Part shown: one piece after another, positions 1 to 6,538 of the stretch
Layout: every line of letters starts with the position of its first letter
How positions within the stretch are numbered: the stretch's first letter is position 1
Origin: Chloroflexia bacterium
GTDB lineage: Bacteria; Chloroflexota; Chloroflexia; QHBQ01; JADMIH01
NCBI GenBank assembly: GCA_025927935.1
Contig: JAICKM010000123.1
Coordinates: 1 to 12,369, forward strand
Reading direction: 5' to 3'
Length of the DNA: 12,369 bases
Translations under genes and position numbers: made by a program
Notes under the pieces: model-generated
What the model was told of the DNA's origin: nothing
The model's input: only the letters and a program-made list of their open reading frames with translations
The model's database searches: none

Positions 1-918
1 GCGCGAGTGGAGCACGTGCTGGAAGAGTTGCAGCACGTCGGGCCGCCCGGCATCGGGGCGCGCGACCTGCGCGAGTGCCTGCTGTTGCAACTCGACCACA
101 TGGTCGAGGAGCAGGATGAGCCGGAACCGCCGCATGTCCGCGCCATCATCAGCGAGCACCTGAACGAACTCGGCACCCATAAGTACGGCTACATCGCCCA
201 GAAACTGGGCGTCACCTCCGACGAAGTGGCTGCCGCCCGCGACTTCATCAAGGCCCACCTGACCCCCTATCCCGTCATGGAAGCCGCCGATTTCCAGACC
301 TGGGGCAGCCCCTCGCGCGCCCAATATGTCTCACCGGACGTGGTGATCAAGCTGGAAGAGGGCGAGTTCGCCATCGAGGTGATGGAGTCGCGCCGGTTCT
401 TCATGCGCCTCAACCCGATGTACAACCGCCTGGCCGCCGAACTGCGCGGCAAAGAGCAGCACTACTCCGACGACGAGAAACGCCATATTCAGCAGTATGT
501 GGCGCGGGCCAAGCTGTTCATGTCGAACATCAACCAGCGCCGTGAGACAATGCTGCGCATCGCTCGCGTGCTGGTCGAAGTCCAGGAAGACTTCCTGCGC
601 CACGGCGTGCGCCACCTGCGCCCGCTGACCCGCGCCCAGGTGGCCGAGCGCACGGGCCTGCACGAGTCGACCGTCAGCCGGGCCACGGCGGGCAAATACG
701 TCATGCTGCCCAATCGCCAGGTCATCCCCTTCTCCGACTTCTTCACGGCGTCGTTGAGCATCAAAGACGTGATGAAGGAGATCATCGTGCGCGAGGGCCG
801 CCCGCTCACCGACCGCGAGATCGTCAGCTTGCTGCGCGACGAGGGGATCCGCGTGGCGCGACGCACGGTCGCCAAATATCGCAGCCAACTCGGCATCCTG
901 CCCTCCACGCTGCGCTAG
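1..918 (+). CDS. rpoN: RNA polymerase sigma-54 factor, 5'-truncated by the window edge
   Basis: This is the alternative sigma factor that directs RNA polymerase to -24/-12 promoters, which need an AAA+ enhancer-binding activator to open. The frame is open through base 1 (codons for Ala-Arg precede the GTG at 7), so the gene starts upstream and about 305 C-terminal residues are visible out of the 430-480 usual for the family. The first visible residues, with PPGIGARDLRECLLLQL, belong to the core-binding domain. A helix-turn-helix (AQVAERTGLHESTVSRA, about bases 637-687) follows. The RpoN box ARRTVAKYR, the signature that contacts the -24 element, is complete at 856-882, 11 residues before the stop. 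The C-terminus is therefore intact. The gene converges with the DUF2071 gene across a hairpin-rich spacer. Identity is very secure; nothing can be said about its own promoter. Confidence 0.97.
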   Translation, partial: ARVEHVLEELQHVGPPGIGARDLRECLLLQLDHMVEEQDEPEPPHVRAIISEHLNELGTHKYGYIAQKLGVTSDEVAAARDFIKAHLTPYPVMEAADFQTWGSPSRAQYVSPDVVIKLEEGEFAIEVMESRRFFMRLNPMYNRLAAELRGKEQHYSDDEKRHIQQYVARAKLFMSNINQRRETMLRIARVLVEVQEDFLRHGVRHLRPLTRAQVAERTGLHESTVSRATAGKYVMLPNRQVIPFSDFFTASLSIKDVMKEIIVREGRPLTDREIVSLLRDEGIRVARRTVAKYRSQLGILPSTLR

Positions 919-922
919 GAGT

Positions 923-987
923 GACGGGCCTAACCCCCGGCCCCTTCCCGGCGCGGGAAGGGGAGATGCGCGGCGGGTAGGCCCGTC
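923..987. repeat. Nested inverted repeat between convergent genes (possible bidirectional terminator)
   Basis: An outer 10-base perfect inverted repeat (GACGGGCCTA at 923-932, TAGGCCCGTC at 978-987) encloses a second perfect hairpin with 10-bp arms and a 3-base loop (CCCCTTCCCG at 941-950, CGGGAAGGGG at 954-963). It fills the 75 bases between the rpoN stop and the DUF2071 stop, where a terminator serving both strands is expected. There is no T-tract on either strand, so it is not a textbook intrinsic terminator. The nested architecture also fits a dispersed palindromic repeat element. Confidence 0.6.
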
Positions 988-993
988 GTCGCC

Positions 994-1779
994 TCAAACA
1001 GCGACTCCTGCCCCGCTGGAAACGGCTGCGCTCAGGCCGGTTCCGGCCGCTACCGGGCCGCAGGCGCGGTAGCCCTGGTTGTGCCACTCATGGACGATGT
1101 GGCGCATCAACAGGGCGCAGTCGAAGACGGCGCTGCCCGCCGGGAAGAGAGACCGGTCGGCGAAAAAGCTCGACTCCACCCGGTCCACAGCCAGGGCTTC
1201 GATCCGCCAGTTCGCCGTCCGCAATTCGAGACCGGCCACGCGGCGGGCGTCTGCGGTGGGCGAGTAGCCGAGCGCACCGGGCCGGAAAAAGGCCGACGCC
1301 GCCGCGATGGATGGGAACACAGAGTCCGGAGGCAGCGCCGGAGCCAGGCCGCCTTCCACCAGCACATGGGTCCGACCGTCGTCGCTGTCGAGCGCGACCC
1401 GGTAGCGGTCCTGCGCCTCCATTACGGCAAAGGTCGCGTGCGTGTGGATACCGGGGAAGATGCGCCCGCCCGCCCACGTGTTGAAAGGGCGGTTGGTGTC
1501 GCGACGGGGAATATAGACCCCTTCGCGCGGCTGCCCATCCTCGTCCCAGACCACCGCGATGCGGTGCGCGGCGTTTTCCGAGGTCAGCCCTATCCAGGCA
1601 GGCACGCCGCGCGGGCGGACGGCTTCCAGGCGAATCAGGCAGATCCCGGCGATGCCGAACCCGCCGATGAGCTTGGGCCGGAAGGGGGCGGGCAGCAGCC
1701 GCGCCAGCACTTGCGGATCGACGCGATAGTTTACCAGAATACGGCGGGCGATGACGCCCTGGATCACGGGAATCTTCAT
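994..1779 (-). CDS. DUF2071 (COG3361-type) protein of unknown function
   Basis: The 261-residue product resembles the DUF2071 / YqjF-like family, soluble proteins thought to share an acetoacetate-decarboxylase-like fold and lacking a known reaction. Visible family features are the N-terminal pattern around residues 15-45 (VNYRVDPQVLARLLPAPFRP, then a Gly-rich GGFGIAGICLIRL), a central NRPFNTWAGGRIFPG segment and a C-terminal block with paired aromatic residues (RVESSFFADRSLFPAG). There is no signal peptide or membrane segment. The ATG at 1779 has an AGGAGG Shine-Dalgarno 7-8 bases upstream. It begins 35 bases after the P450 stop on the same strand, so it is very probably the last gene of the TetR-P450 transcript. 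A role in handling the P450 substrate or product is inference from position only. Family call is fairly firm; function is unknown. Confidence 0.8.
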   Translation of the reverse strand: MKIPVIQGVIARRILVNYRVDPQVLARLLPAPFRPKLIGGFGIAGICLIRLEAVRPRGVPAWIGLTSENAAHRIAVVWDEDGQPREGVYIPRRDTNRPFNTWAGGRIFPGIHTHATFAVMEAQDRYRVALDSDDGRTHVLVEGGLAPALPPDSVFPSIAAASAFFRPGALGYSPTADARRVAGLELRTANWRIEALAVDRVESSFFADRSLFPAGSAVFDCALLMRHIVHEWHNQGYRACGPVAAGTGLSAAVSSGAGVAV

Positions 1780-1814
1780 TGCGGGTTCCTCCTCATCTTA
1801 ACTGGTGAATAACA

Positions 1815-3104
1815 TCACACCGGGCACGCATGGACCACTATCGGGCAGTTCCCCGCCGGGCGCAGAGTCACGCGGGCATCGGGCACCGGGGGCGGGCCGT
1901 CTGCCGCGAAGCGCACCCGCCCGGCCAGCGTCGCCAGCAGCAGGTGCATCTCCAGCAGGGCGAAGTGCTGGGCCAGGCAGACGCGCGGCCTGACCCCGAA
2001 GGGCAGGTAAGCGTAGCGCGGCAGGGCGGCGGCAAAGTCCGTTGTCCAGCGCTCCGGCTGGAAAGCCGCCGGCGCGGGAAAGATCTCGGCATTACGTTGG
2101 ATCGCCGCGATGGGCACGATGATGATCCCGCCGCGGGGGATGCGGCAGCCGGGCAGATCCACGGGGCGCCGGGCCACCCGGCCCAGCATCCAGGCCGGCG
2201 GGTAGAGGCGCAACGTCTCGTCGATCACGGCGCGGGTATAGGGCAGGTGCGGCAGGTCGGCGGGCGTGGGCAGGCGGTCGCCCAGCACGGCAGCGACCTC
2301 CGCGCGTAGGTGGGCGGCCACGGCAGGGTGTCGGGCCAGCAGGTCACAGCACCACGTCAGCGCATTGGCCGGCGTTTCATGCCCGATCAGTAGGAACATG
2401 CGCATTTCATCGGCGATGGCGGCGTCGCTCCACCCGGCCCCCAGCAGCGCGCCCAGCAGATCGTCGCCCGGACTCCCTGCTGCCCGGCGGGCCGCGATCA
2501 GCACGCCGGTCTGCTGCCGGAACCGGCGCAAGGCGGCGCGCGTAGGGCGACTGGCGCCGCCCGGCCAGGCCGCCGGGAGCGGTAGCAACCGCCGGGTAGC
2601 CGCGCCGATCTGCTCAACCGCGGTGGCGATAACAGGGGCCAGAGCATCCAGCGTGAGCGCGTCCAGGCCGAACAGCACCGCGCCGGTGATGCGCAAGGTG
2701 AGCCGGTGCAGCGCCGGGGCCAGGTCGAGTGTGCCGTCTGCGGGCCAACTTGCTGCCGCCTCCGCGGCATAGCGGGTCATCGTCGTGGCATAGGCCGCCA
2801 GGCGGCGGGGCTGGAAAGTCGGGGCCAGCACCCGGCGGCGGGTGCGGTGGTCCGGGCCTTCGTTGTTCAGCAACCCCCGGCCCATGATCGGCGCCAGGGC
2901 CTGGTGAACCAGCGGGCCTTTGTCGAACGCCGCCGCGTGCGTAACCAGGGCGCCGTGGATCAGATCGGGAGCGGTCAGCAGCCAGACGGGCAGCGGGCCG
3001 AGCCGCAGGCGGCCCACGCCGCCGGGTGTTCCGGCGTGGCGGGCGAGCAGGGCCAGCGGATCCTGGCGAAAGGCGGGCCAGTCGCCGGCGATCAGGTTGA
3101 TCAT
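1815..3104 (-). CDS. Cytochrome P450 with an atypical heme-binding loop
   Basis: This 429-residue soluble bacterial P450, a heme-thiolate monooxygenase needing external redox partners, has the expected landmarks in order. These are the C-helix GPDHRTRRR (83-91), the I-helix oxygen-activation motif IGHETP (240-245, acid-alcohol pair Glu243-Thr244), the ExxR of the K-helix (Glu296-Arg299), the meander FQPERW (348-353) and the heme ligand Cys376. The heme loop reads FGVRPRVCLA (369-378), against the family pattern FxxGxRxCxG. The conserved glycine four residues before the cysteine-proximal Val is Arg372, and the glycine two residues after the cysteine is Ala378. The start at 3104 is chosen because AGGAGG precedes it and homology begins there; the longer open frame upstream lies over the TetR gene. 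No ferredoxin or reductase gene is adjacent. Substrate is unknown. Confidence 0.95.
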   Translation of the reverse strand: MINLIAGDWPAFRQDPLALLARHAGTPGGVGRLRLGPLPVWLLTAPDLIHGALVTHAAAFDKGPLVHQALAPIMGRGLLNNEGPDHRTRRRVLAPTFQPRRLAAYATTMTRYAAEAAASWPADGTLDLAPALHRLTLRITGAVLFGLDALTLDALAPVIATAVEQIGAATRRLLPLPAAWPGGASRPTRAALRRFRQQTGVLIAARRAAGSPGDDLLGALLGAGWSDAAIADEMRMFLLIGHETPANALTWCCDLLARHPAVAAHLRAEVAAVLGDRLPTPADLPHLPYTRAVIDETLRLYPPAWMLGRVARRPVDLPGCRIPRGGIIIVPIAAIQRNAEIFPAPAAFQPERWTTDFAAALPRYAYLPFGVRPRVCLAQHFALLEMHLLLATLAGRVRFAADGPPPVPDARVTLRPAGNCPIVVHACPV

Positions 3105-3142
3105 ACAAACTCCTCCTGCCGCCGGCGCCGCCCTGGCGCCCG

Positions 3143-3817
3143 TCAGGTCAGCAGAGGGCGGATAATGCGCGCCAGCCGCGCCAGCGTTTCCGTCGCCAGC
3201 GGCAGTTCCAGGAGCGGACCCGCCAGCGCCAGGGTATCGCGTAAAAACAGCAGCAATTCTTCGGTGGCCTGGGTTCCCGCGCTGCGGTCCTGCGTCCACA
3301 CCAGCACCGTCGCCAGGTGCAGCCCATAGAGGACCGTCACCAGTTCCTCGGCCTGTGGCGTGGGGGGCGCGTCGGTGGCCCCGGCTACCACGCAGGCGAA
3401 CGCCGCCCGCACCTGGTCGCGCACGGCGCCGGTGCTGCTGCCCAGCACGGCGATGCCGGACTCCGGGTTGAGCGCCGGGCCGAACAGCGCCAGCATACTG
3501 GAGCGGTAGGGCGTGAGCAGCGCCAGGTTGATGCGGATCGCCGCGTCGAAGCGGGCGGCCAGCGGCCCCGGCGCCAACGCCTGCACCTGCGTCTCCAGCT
3601 CCGAAGACAGGCGCGCATAGAGACCCAGCACAATGGCCTCTTTGCCGGCGAAGTAGTGATAGGCCAACCCCAGCGAGCACCCGGCTTCCGCCGCGATGTC
3701 GCGCATGGTCGTCCGCTCAAAACCGCGCTCGGCAAACAGCCGCACGGCGCTATCCAGGATGCGTTCGCGGGTCCGGCGACCCTTGTCGGTCAAATCTTGT
3801 GTTGGTTGATCGGGCAT
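3143..3817 (-). CDS. TetR-family transcriptional repressor
   Basis: The 224-residue protein has the TetR N-terminal DNA-binding domain: RERILDSAVRLFAERGFERT (helix 1 region, residues 17-36) followed by the helix-turn-helix MRDIAAEAGCSLGLAYHYFAGKEA (38-61), with the typical YHYF recognition-helix end. The remaining 160 residues form a helical ligand-binding domain not tied to a known ligand. The ATG at 3817 has GAGGAG upstream. It is the first gene of a unit with the P450 (38-base gap) and DUF2071 genes. A 22-base palindrome lies only 11 bases upstream of its start codon over the predicted transcription start, which strongly suggests autoregulation, with derepression by a small molecule that may be the P450 substrate. 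That ligand link is inference. Confidence 0.95.
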   Translation of the reverse strand: MPDQPTQDLTDKGRRTRERILDSAVRLFAERGFERTTMRDIAAEAGCSLGLAYHYFAGKEAIVLGLYARLSSELETQVQALAPGPLAARFDAAIRINLALLTPYRSSMLALFGPALNPESGIAVLGSSTGAVRDQVRAAFACVVAGATDAPPTPQAEELVTVLYGLHLATVLVWTQDRSAGTQATEELLLFLRDTLALAGPLLELPLATETLARLARIIRPLLT

Positions 3818-3827
3818 CGTCTCCTCA

Positions 3828-3849
3828 TTTGTTGAACACGTTCAACAAA
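3828..3849. promoter_or_regulatory. Operator O1, predicted TetR-type palindrome
   Basis: A perfect inverted repeat with 10-base arms and a 2-base spacer: TTTGTTGAAC, AC, GTTCAACAAA. It covers the expected transcription start of the minus-strand promoter (-10 at 3853-3858) and sits between it and the TetR ribosome-binding site. Binding here would block initiation. Size and symmetry match operators of TetR dimers; the binding protein is inferred to be the adjacent regulator. Confidence 0.85.
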
Positions 3850-3852
3850 CTG

Positions 3853-3881
3853 ATTATAACACGAACTTGCCGGCATTACAA
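3853..3881 (-). promoter_or_regulatory. Sigma-70 promoter of the TetR-P450-DUF2071 unit
   Basis: Read on the minus strand, the -35 is TTGTAA (3881-3876, 4 of 6 to consensus), the spacer is exactly 17 bases and the -10 is a perfect TATAAT (3858-3853). The bases just before it (TGT) make an extended -10. Predicted start is near 3846, inside operator O1, leaving a leader of about 30 bases. This is one of the two best promoters in the window. Confidence 0.85.
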
Positions 3882-3900
3882 GCCTTTTGCCCACCAATTA

Positions 3901-3914
3901 TTGAACGAGTTCAA
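3901..3914. promoter_or_regulatory. Operator O2, second copy of the palindrome core
   Basis: TTGAAC, GA, GTTCAA repeats the central 14-base architecture of O1 (TTGAAC-N2-GTTCAA) with 6-base arms. Its centre is 69 bases from that of O1 and lies upstream of the -35. It is shorter and less symmetric in the flanks than O1, so probably a weaker site for the same regulator. It may cooperate with O1 or act on transcription in the other direction. Confidence 0.65.
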
Positions 3915-3948
3915 AGAAGTGGTGTTGCGGAAATACAACGGACCGGAC

Positions 3949-4010
3949 GCCGCGCGGAGGCTTAAGCCCCCGGCTACCTCTACAAAGGCCGCCTGCGCGG
4001 CCTATCGCTA
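3949..4010. repeat. Structured repeat-like intergenic block
   Basis: Within the long gene-free stretch 3818-4155 this part holds GGCTTAAGCC, a 10-base palindrome at 3959-3968, followed by CCCGGC, and then a hairpin GGCCGC, loop CTGC, GCGGCC at 3987-4002. No ORF with coding character or start signal covers it. The compact series of palindromes looks like a dispersed intergenic repeat, but only one copy is in the window, so this cannot be proved here. Confidence 0.4.
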
Positions 4011-4070
4011 TGAGACCAACACATGTTAACGGACGCGCCGGGCGGTGTTGCCTCGTTGGGCAGCCCGGTT

Positions 4071-4100
4071 TTGACAGCCTGGCCCTGTTTGTGCTAATAT
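4071..4100 (+). promoter_or_regulatory. Sigma-70 promoter of the 131-residue orphan gene
   Basis: A perfect TTGACA -35 (4071-4076), an 18-base spacer and TAATAT (4095-4100) preceded by TGC, giving an extended -10. The start would be near 4107, about 50 bases before the ATG at 4156. The alternative upstream ATG at 4099 falls inside the -10, which rules it out as the translation start for transcripts from this promoter. Confidence 0.75.
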
Positions 4101-4155
4101 GGCAGAGCAGGGCCGGGCATCGGCTCGGCCGGATAGCGATTGTGGAGAGTCACAA

Positions 4156-4551
4156 ATGTTGCCTTTCTTCAAAAAGAAAACCCGCCAGCCCGCGGCCATC
4201 GAAACGCGGGGCACGAAGAAGACCTATGTGGTGACGGTGCGCGGGCGGCGCGAGTTGGAGTGGTTGAACAGCGACCACTGGAAGCCGCCCATCGATACGG
4301 TCGTGGAAGCCGAGGCTGAGGCGCCGATGATTAAGGTCCGCCAGGGCACCTACGGTAGCGACGGGGTGCGGCGCGACGGTCCTCCGGCGGGCGCGTACAG
4401 CGCGGTGTACGAGAAGTACCGCCATCGCGGGCTGGACGTGTATACCCGCGACGAGGCCCGCCGGCTCAACCAATGGGATACCCGCTACCCCTTCCCCGGC
4501 TTTGATCCGAAAGAGGGCAGCATTACGCTGGATATTTACAGCGAAGACTAA
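4156..4551 (+). CDS. Conserved-looking hypothetical protein, 131 residues
   Basis: I do not recognise this protein. It starts with a hydrophobic-basic patch (LPFFKKK), continues with a beta-rich looking stretch (KKTYVVTVRGRRELEWL, 21-37), a Gly/Arg-rich middle (QGTYGSDGVRRDG) and a charged Tyr-rich part (YEKYRHRGLDVYTRDEARRLNQWD). It ends acidic (SITLDIYSED). There is no membrane segment, signal peptide or cysteine. The ATG at 4156 has GGAGAG 7-12 bases upstream and lies downstream of a strong promoter. The longer frame from 4099 would start inside the -10. It is a single-gene transcription unit, bounded by its own promoter and by a terminator 33 bases past the stop, and looks well expressed. 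Coding status is supported by these signals; function is open. Confidence 0.75.
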   Translation: MLPFFKKKTRQPAAIETRGTKKTYVVTVRGRRELEWLNSDHWKPPIDTVVEAEAEAPMIKVRQGTYGSDGVRRDGPPAGAYSAVYEKYRHRGLDVYTRDEARRLNQWDTRYPFPGFDPKEGSITLDIYSED

Positions 4552-4583
4552 CGCGCCCACCAGGAAGCGTATGTGCGGGTGGC

Positions 4584-4609
4584 AGCCGGGCATCCCTGCC
4601 CGGCTTTTT
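4584..4609 (+). terminator. Intrinsic terminator after the orphan gene
   Basis: A perfect 9-bp stem (AGCCGGGCA at 4584-4592, TGCCCGGCT at 4597-4605) with loop TCCC, running directly into TTTTT (4605-4609). It separates the orphan gene from the FAD oxidoreductase 79 bases further on. Confidence 0.9.
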
Positions 4610-4687
4610 GCCGTCTGGAGTGTCAGGAACGGGCGGGCGCGTTATAGCGACAGATGTGTGCGGGCACGTAGGGAGAAGGACGAGGCT

Positions 4688-6034
4688 ATGGAGAAAACAC
4701 GCGTTGCGGTGCTGGGAGGCGGGGCGCTCGGCCTCACCGTCGCCATGCGCCTGGCCCGCCGGGGCGCGCAAGTCACGGTCATCGAAAAAGAAGGCGAACT
4801 AGGCGGGCTGGCCGCGGGCTTCCTGGTTGGCGACAGCGGCACCTACCTGGAAAAGTTCTATCACCACCTGTTCCGTTCGGACAAAGAGATCCAGAATCTC
4901 ATGACCGAGTTAGGGCTGAGCGCCAAGCTGCTCTGGCTGAACCAGCTGACCGCAACCCTCTACCACGGCAAATACTACAGCACCTTCCGCGGCGTCGGCG
5001 ACGTGTTGCGCTTCTCGCCGCTGTCCTTCCCGAACCGCCTGCGCCTGGGCCTGGCGACGGCCTATTTGAAAGCCGAGCCGGACTATCGCCGCCTGCGCAA
5101 GAGCACCGCCGAGCAGTGGATCAAACGCTGGATGGGCAAGCAGATCTACGATGTGCTGTTCGGCCCGTTGCTGGAATCGAAGTTCGGCAGCTATGCGTCG
5201 CAGGTAGCCACGCCCTGGTTCTGGTCGCGCATCCACTCGCGCAGCATCCAGCTGGGCTATCTCAAGGGCGGCTTCCAGCAGATTTATAACCGGCTCGGCC
5301 AAGAGATCCGCGCCGCAGGCGGCGAGATCCGCCTGAATACCGCCGTGACGCGCATCGTCCCGCAGCCGGACGGCACCATCCGCGTCGACACGGCGGATAC
5401 CAGCGAGGTCTACGACAAAGTCGTGGCGACCCTGCCGACGCGGTTGTTCATGCGCCTGACCGAGGGGCTGCCGGAGGACTACCGCAAGCGCTACGACTGG
5501 GGCAACGCGCTTGGCGCCCATTGCGCCATCCTGGCCCTCGACCGCCAACTGATGGACGGCATCTACTGGCTGAACGTCAACGATCCCGGCTTCCCCTTCC
5601 TGGCGGCGGTGGAGCATACCAACATGATGCCGGCTGCCGATTACGGAGGGCGCCACCTGGTCTACCTGGGCAACTACTTGCCGATGGACCACCGCTACTT
5701 CAAGCAATCCGACGCCGCGACGCTGGCCGAACTGGTGCCCGCGCTCAAAAAGCTGAACCCGGCCTTCGATCCGGACTGGATCACCGAACATTGGATGTTC
5801 AAAGCGCCGTTTGCCCAGCCGGTGGTGACGCGCGACTATCCCGCGCATATCCCGCCGCTGACCACACCCATCCCGAATCTGTATCTCGGCAATATGTTCC
5901 AGGTCTATCCGCAGGACCGCGGGCAGAACTACAGCGTCAAACTGGCGAACAAACTGGCCGCGCTGGTCGATGTGGAGTCGGGGCGCGGCGCCGCGCCCGC
6001 GCGCCCGGTGGCCGCGGGCACCGCCGGGCGGTAG
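4688..6034 (+). CDS. FAD-dependent oxidoreductase, HemY / amine oxidase-like (COG1232 type)
   Basis: The 448-residue flavoprotein has an N-terminal Rossmann FAD site: VAVLGGGALGLTVA with GxGxxG at Gly10-Gly12-Gly15, the ribose-binding acidic residue Glu33 at the end of beta-2 and the GG motif ELGGLA (37-42). The middle holds the substrate domain (FYHHLFRSDKEI, FGPLLESKFG, LGYLKGGFQQI). The C-terminal flavin segment PNLYLGNMFQVYPQDRGQNYS is the usual closing motif of this superfamily. Relatives act as protoporphyrinogen oxidase-like, carotenoid desaturase-like or sugar-modifying enzymes; the substrate cannot be read from sequence. The ATG at 4688 was preferred over the upstream frame because the Rossmann fold starts here and GGAGAAGG lies upstream; the upstream frame also runs through a terminator. 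It probably shares a transcript with the small membrane protein that follows. Confidence 0.88.
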   Translation: MEKTRVAVLGGGALGLTVAMRLARRGAQVTVIEKEGELGGLAAGFLVGDSGTYLEKFYHHLFRSDKEIQNLMTELGLSAKLLWLNQLTATLYHGKYYSTFRGVGDVLRFSPLSFPNRLRLGLATAYLKAEPDYRRLRKSTAEQWIKRWMGKQIYDVLFGPLLESKFGSYASQVATPWFWSRIHSRSIQLGYLKGGFQQIYNRLGQEIRAAGGEIRLNTAVTRIVPQPDGTIRVDTADTSEVYDKVVATLPTRLFMRLTEGLPEDYRKRYDWGNALGAHCAILALDRQLMDGIYWLNVNDPGFPFLAAVEHTNMMPAADYGGRHLVYLGNYLPMDHRYFKQSDAATLAELVPALKKLNPAFDPDWITEHWMFKAPFAQPVVTRDYPAHIPPLTTPIPNLYLGNMFQVYPQDRGQNYSVKLANKLAALVDVESGRGAAPARPVAAGTAGR

Positions 6035-6059
6035 GCAGCCGGGCGAGGAGGCATATTTA

Positions 6060-6122
6060 TTGCTAGCGCGGTGCAGTACAGCCGTTCCCGTGCGAACGGC
6101 ATGTTTCCGGAGGTGTGAATAG
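6060..6122 (+). other. Possible 20-codon leader ORF with TTG start
   Basis: After the oxidoreductase stop there is an AGGAGG (6046-6051), then a TTG at 6060 opening 20 codons. These end in TAG at 6120-6122, whose G is the first base of the GTG start of the next gene. It contains a hairpin (GCCGTTC 6081-6087, GAACGGC 6094-6100). It could couple translation of the membrane protein gene, or be chance, since 20 codons are weak evidence. Confidence 0.2.
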
Positions 6123-6538
6123 TGAACCAAAAAGAGCTGCAAGCAGCGGGCGCGGACCTGGCCGCGCAGGCGAAAGAGGCGGCCCTGGAGGCTGCCGGGC
6201 TGCAAGAAAAGCAATCCCATTTCTGGGGCAATCTCGGCTGGCTGCTGATCGGCGCGGGTCTCGGTTCGCTGACCACTTACATGCTCGATCCCGACCGCGG
6301 GCGGCGGCGGCAGGCGCTGGTGCGCGATCAGGTGGTACACGCGCAGACAGTGGTCCGCAAGGAAGTGCCCAAGCAGATCCGCCACGCGCAGAACCGCATC
6401 CAGGGGGCACGGCACGACTTCAGCGCGCCGTTTACCCAAGACGCGGGCACGCCGGGCGCCGCCCAGGCCAATGCGGAGAGTCCGGAGTGGGAGGACAAGC
6501 ATAACGACGATGGATCGCTCACGGTGCCCACGACCTGA
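6122..6538 (+). CDS. Small single-pass membrane protein (YtxH-like architecture)
   Basis: This 138-residue protein has an Ala/Glu/Lys-rich amphipathic N-terminus (1-33), one hydrophobic segment (about 36-54, WGNLGWLLIGAGLGSLTTY) and then LDPDRGRRRQALVRDQ. The last motif is a membrane-exit signature I associate with small bacterial proteins of the YtxH-like kind, whose role is poorly known. A basic helical region (70-100) and an acidic, disordered tail follow. The positive patch after the helix suggests the C-terminus is cytoplasmic. The GTG at 6122 is chosen because GGAGG lies 8 bases upstream and no ATG is nearby. It lies 87 bases after the flavoprotein on the same strand, so co-transcription is plausible. 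No enzymatic residue is recognisable. Confidence 0.75.
   Translation: MNQKELQAAGADLAAQAKEAALEAAGLQEKQSHFWGNLGWLLIGAGLGSLTTYMLDPDRGRRRQALVRDQVVHAQTVVRKEVPKQIRHAQNRIQGARHDFSAPFTQDAGTPGAAQANAESPEWEDKHNDDGSLTVPTT

Noticed and set aside
1081..1812. 243-codon plus-strand frame opposite the DUF2071 gene
   Set aside because: It is an antisense shadow with no recognisable domain. The minus-strand frame has family similarity, a Shine-Dalgarno and operon context.
3105..3680. Upstream in-frame extension of the P450 reading frame (192 codons)
   Set aside because: It lies antiparallel in register with the TetR gene on the same strand, has a low-complexity Gly/Ala/Arg composition, and the AGGAGG and P450 homology both begin at 3104.
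3799..4029. 76-codon plus-strand ORF across the TetR promoter region
   Set aside because: It overlaps the TetR start codon, both operators and the repeat-like block, and has no ribosome-binding site.
4099..4155. Alternative ATG at 4099 for the 131-residue protein
   Set aside because: It falls within the -10 element (4095-4100), lacks a Shine-Dalgarno and adds a poorly structured 19-residue extension.
4910..6502. Long minus-strand open frame of 530 codons opposite the FAD oxidoreductase
   Set aside because: It is the antisense shadow of a GC-rich gene, with His/Arg/Gln-rich content, no domain and no start signals. The plus-strand gene has clear Rossmann and flavin motifs.
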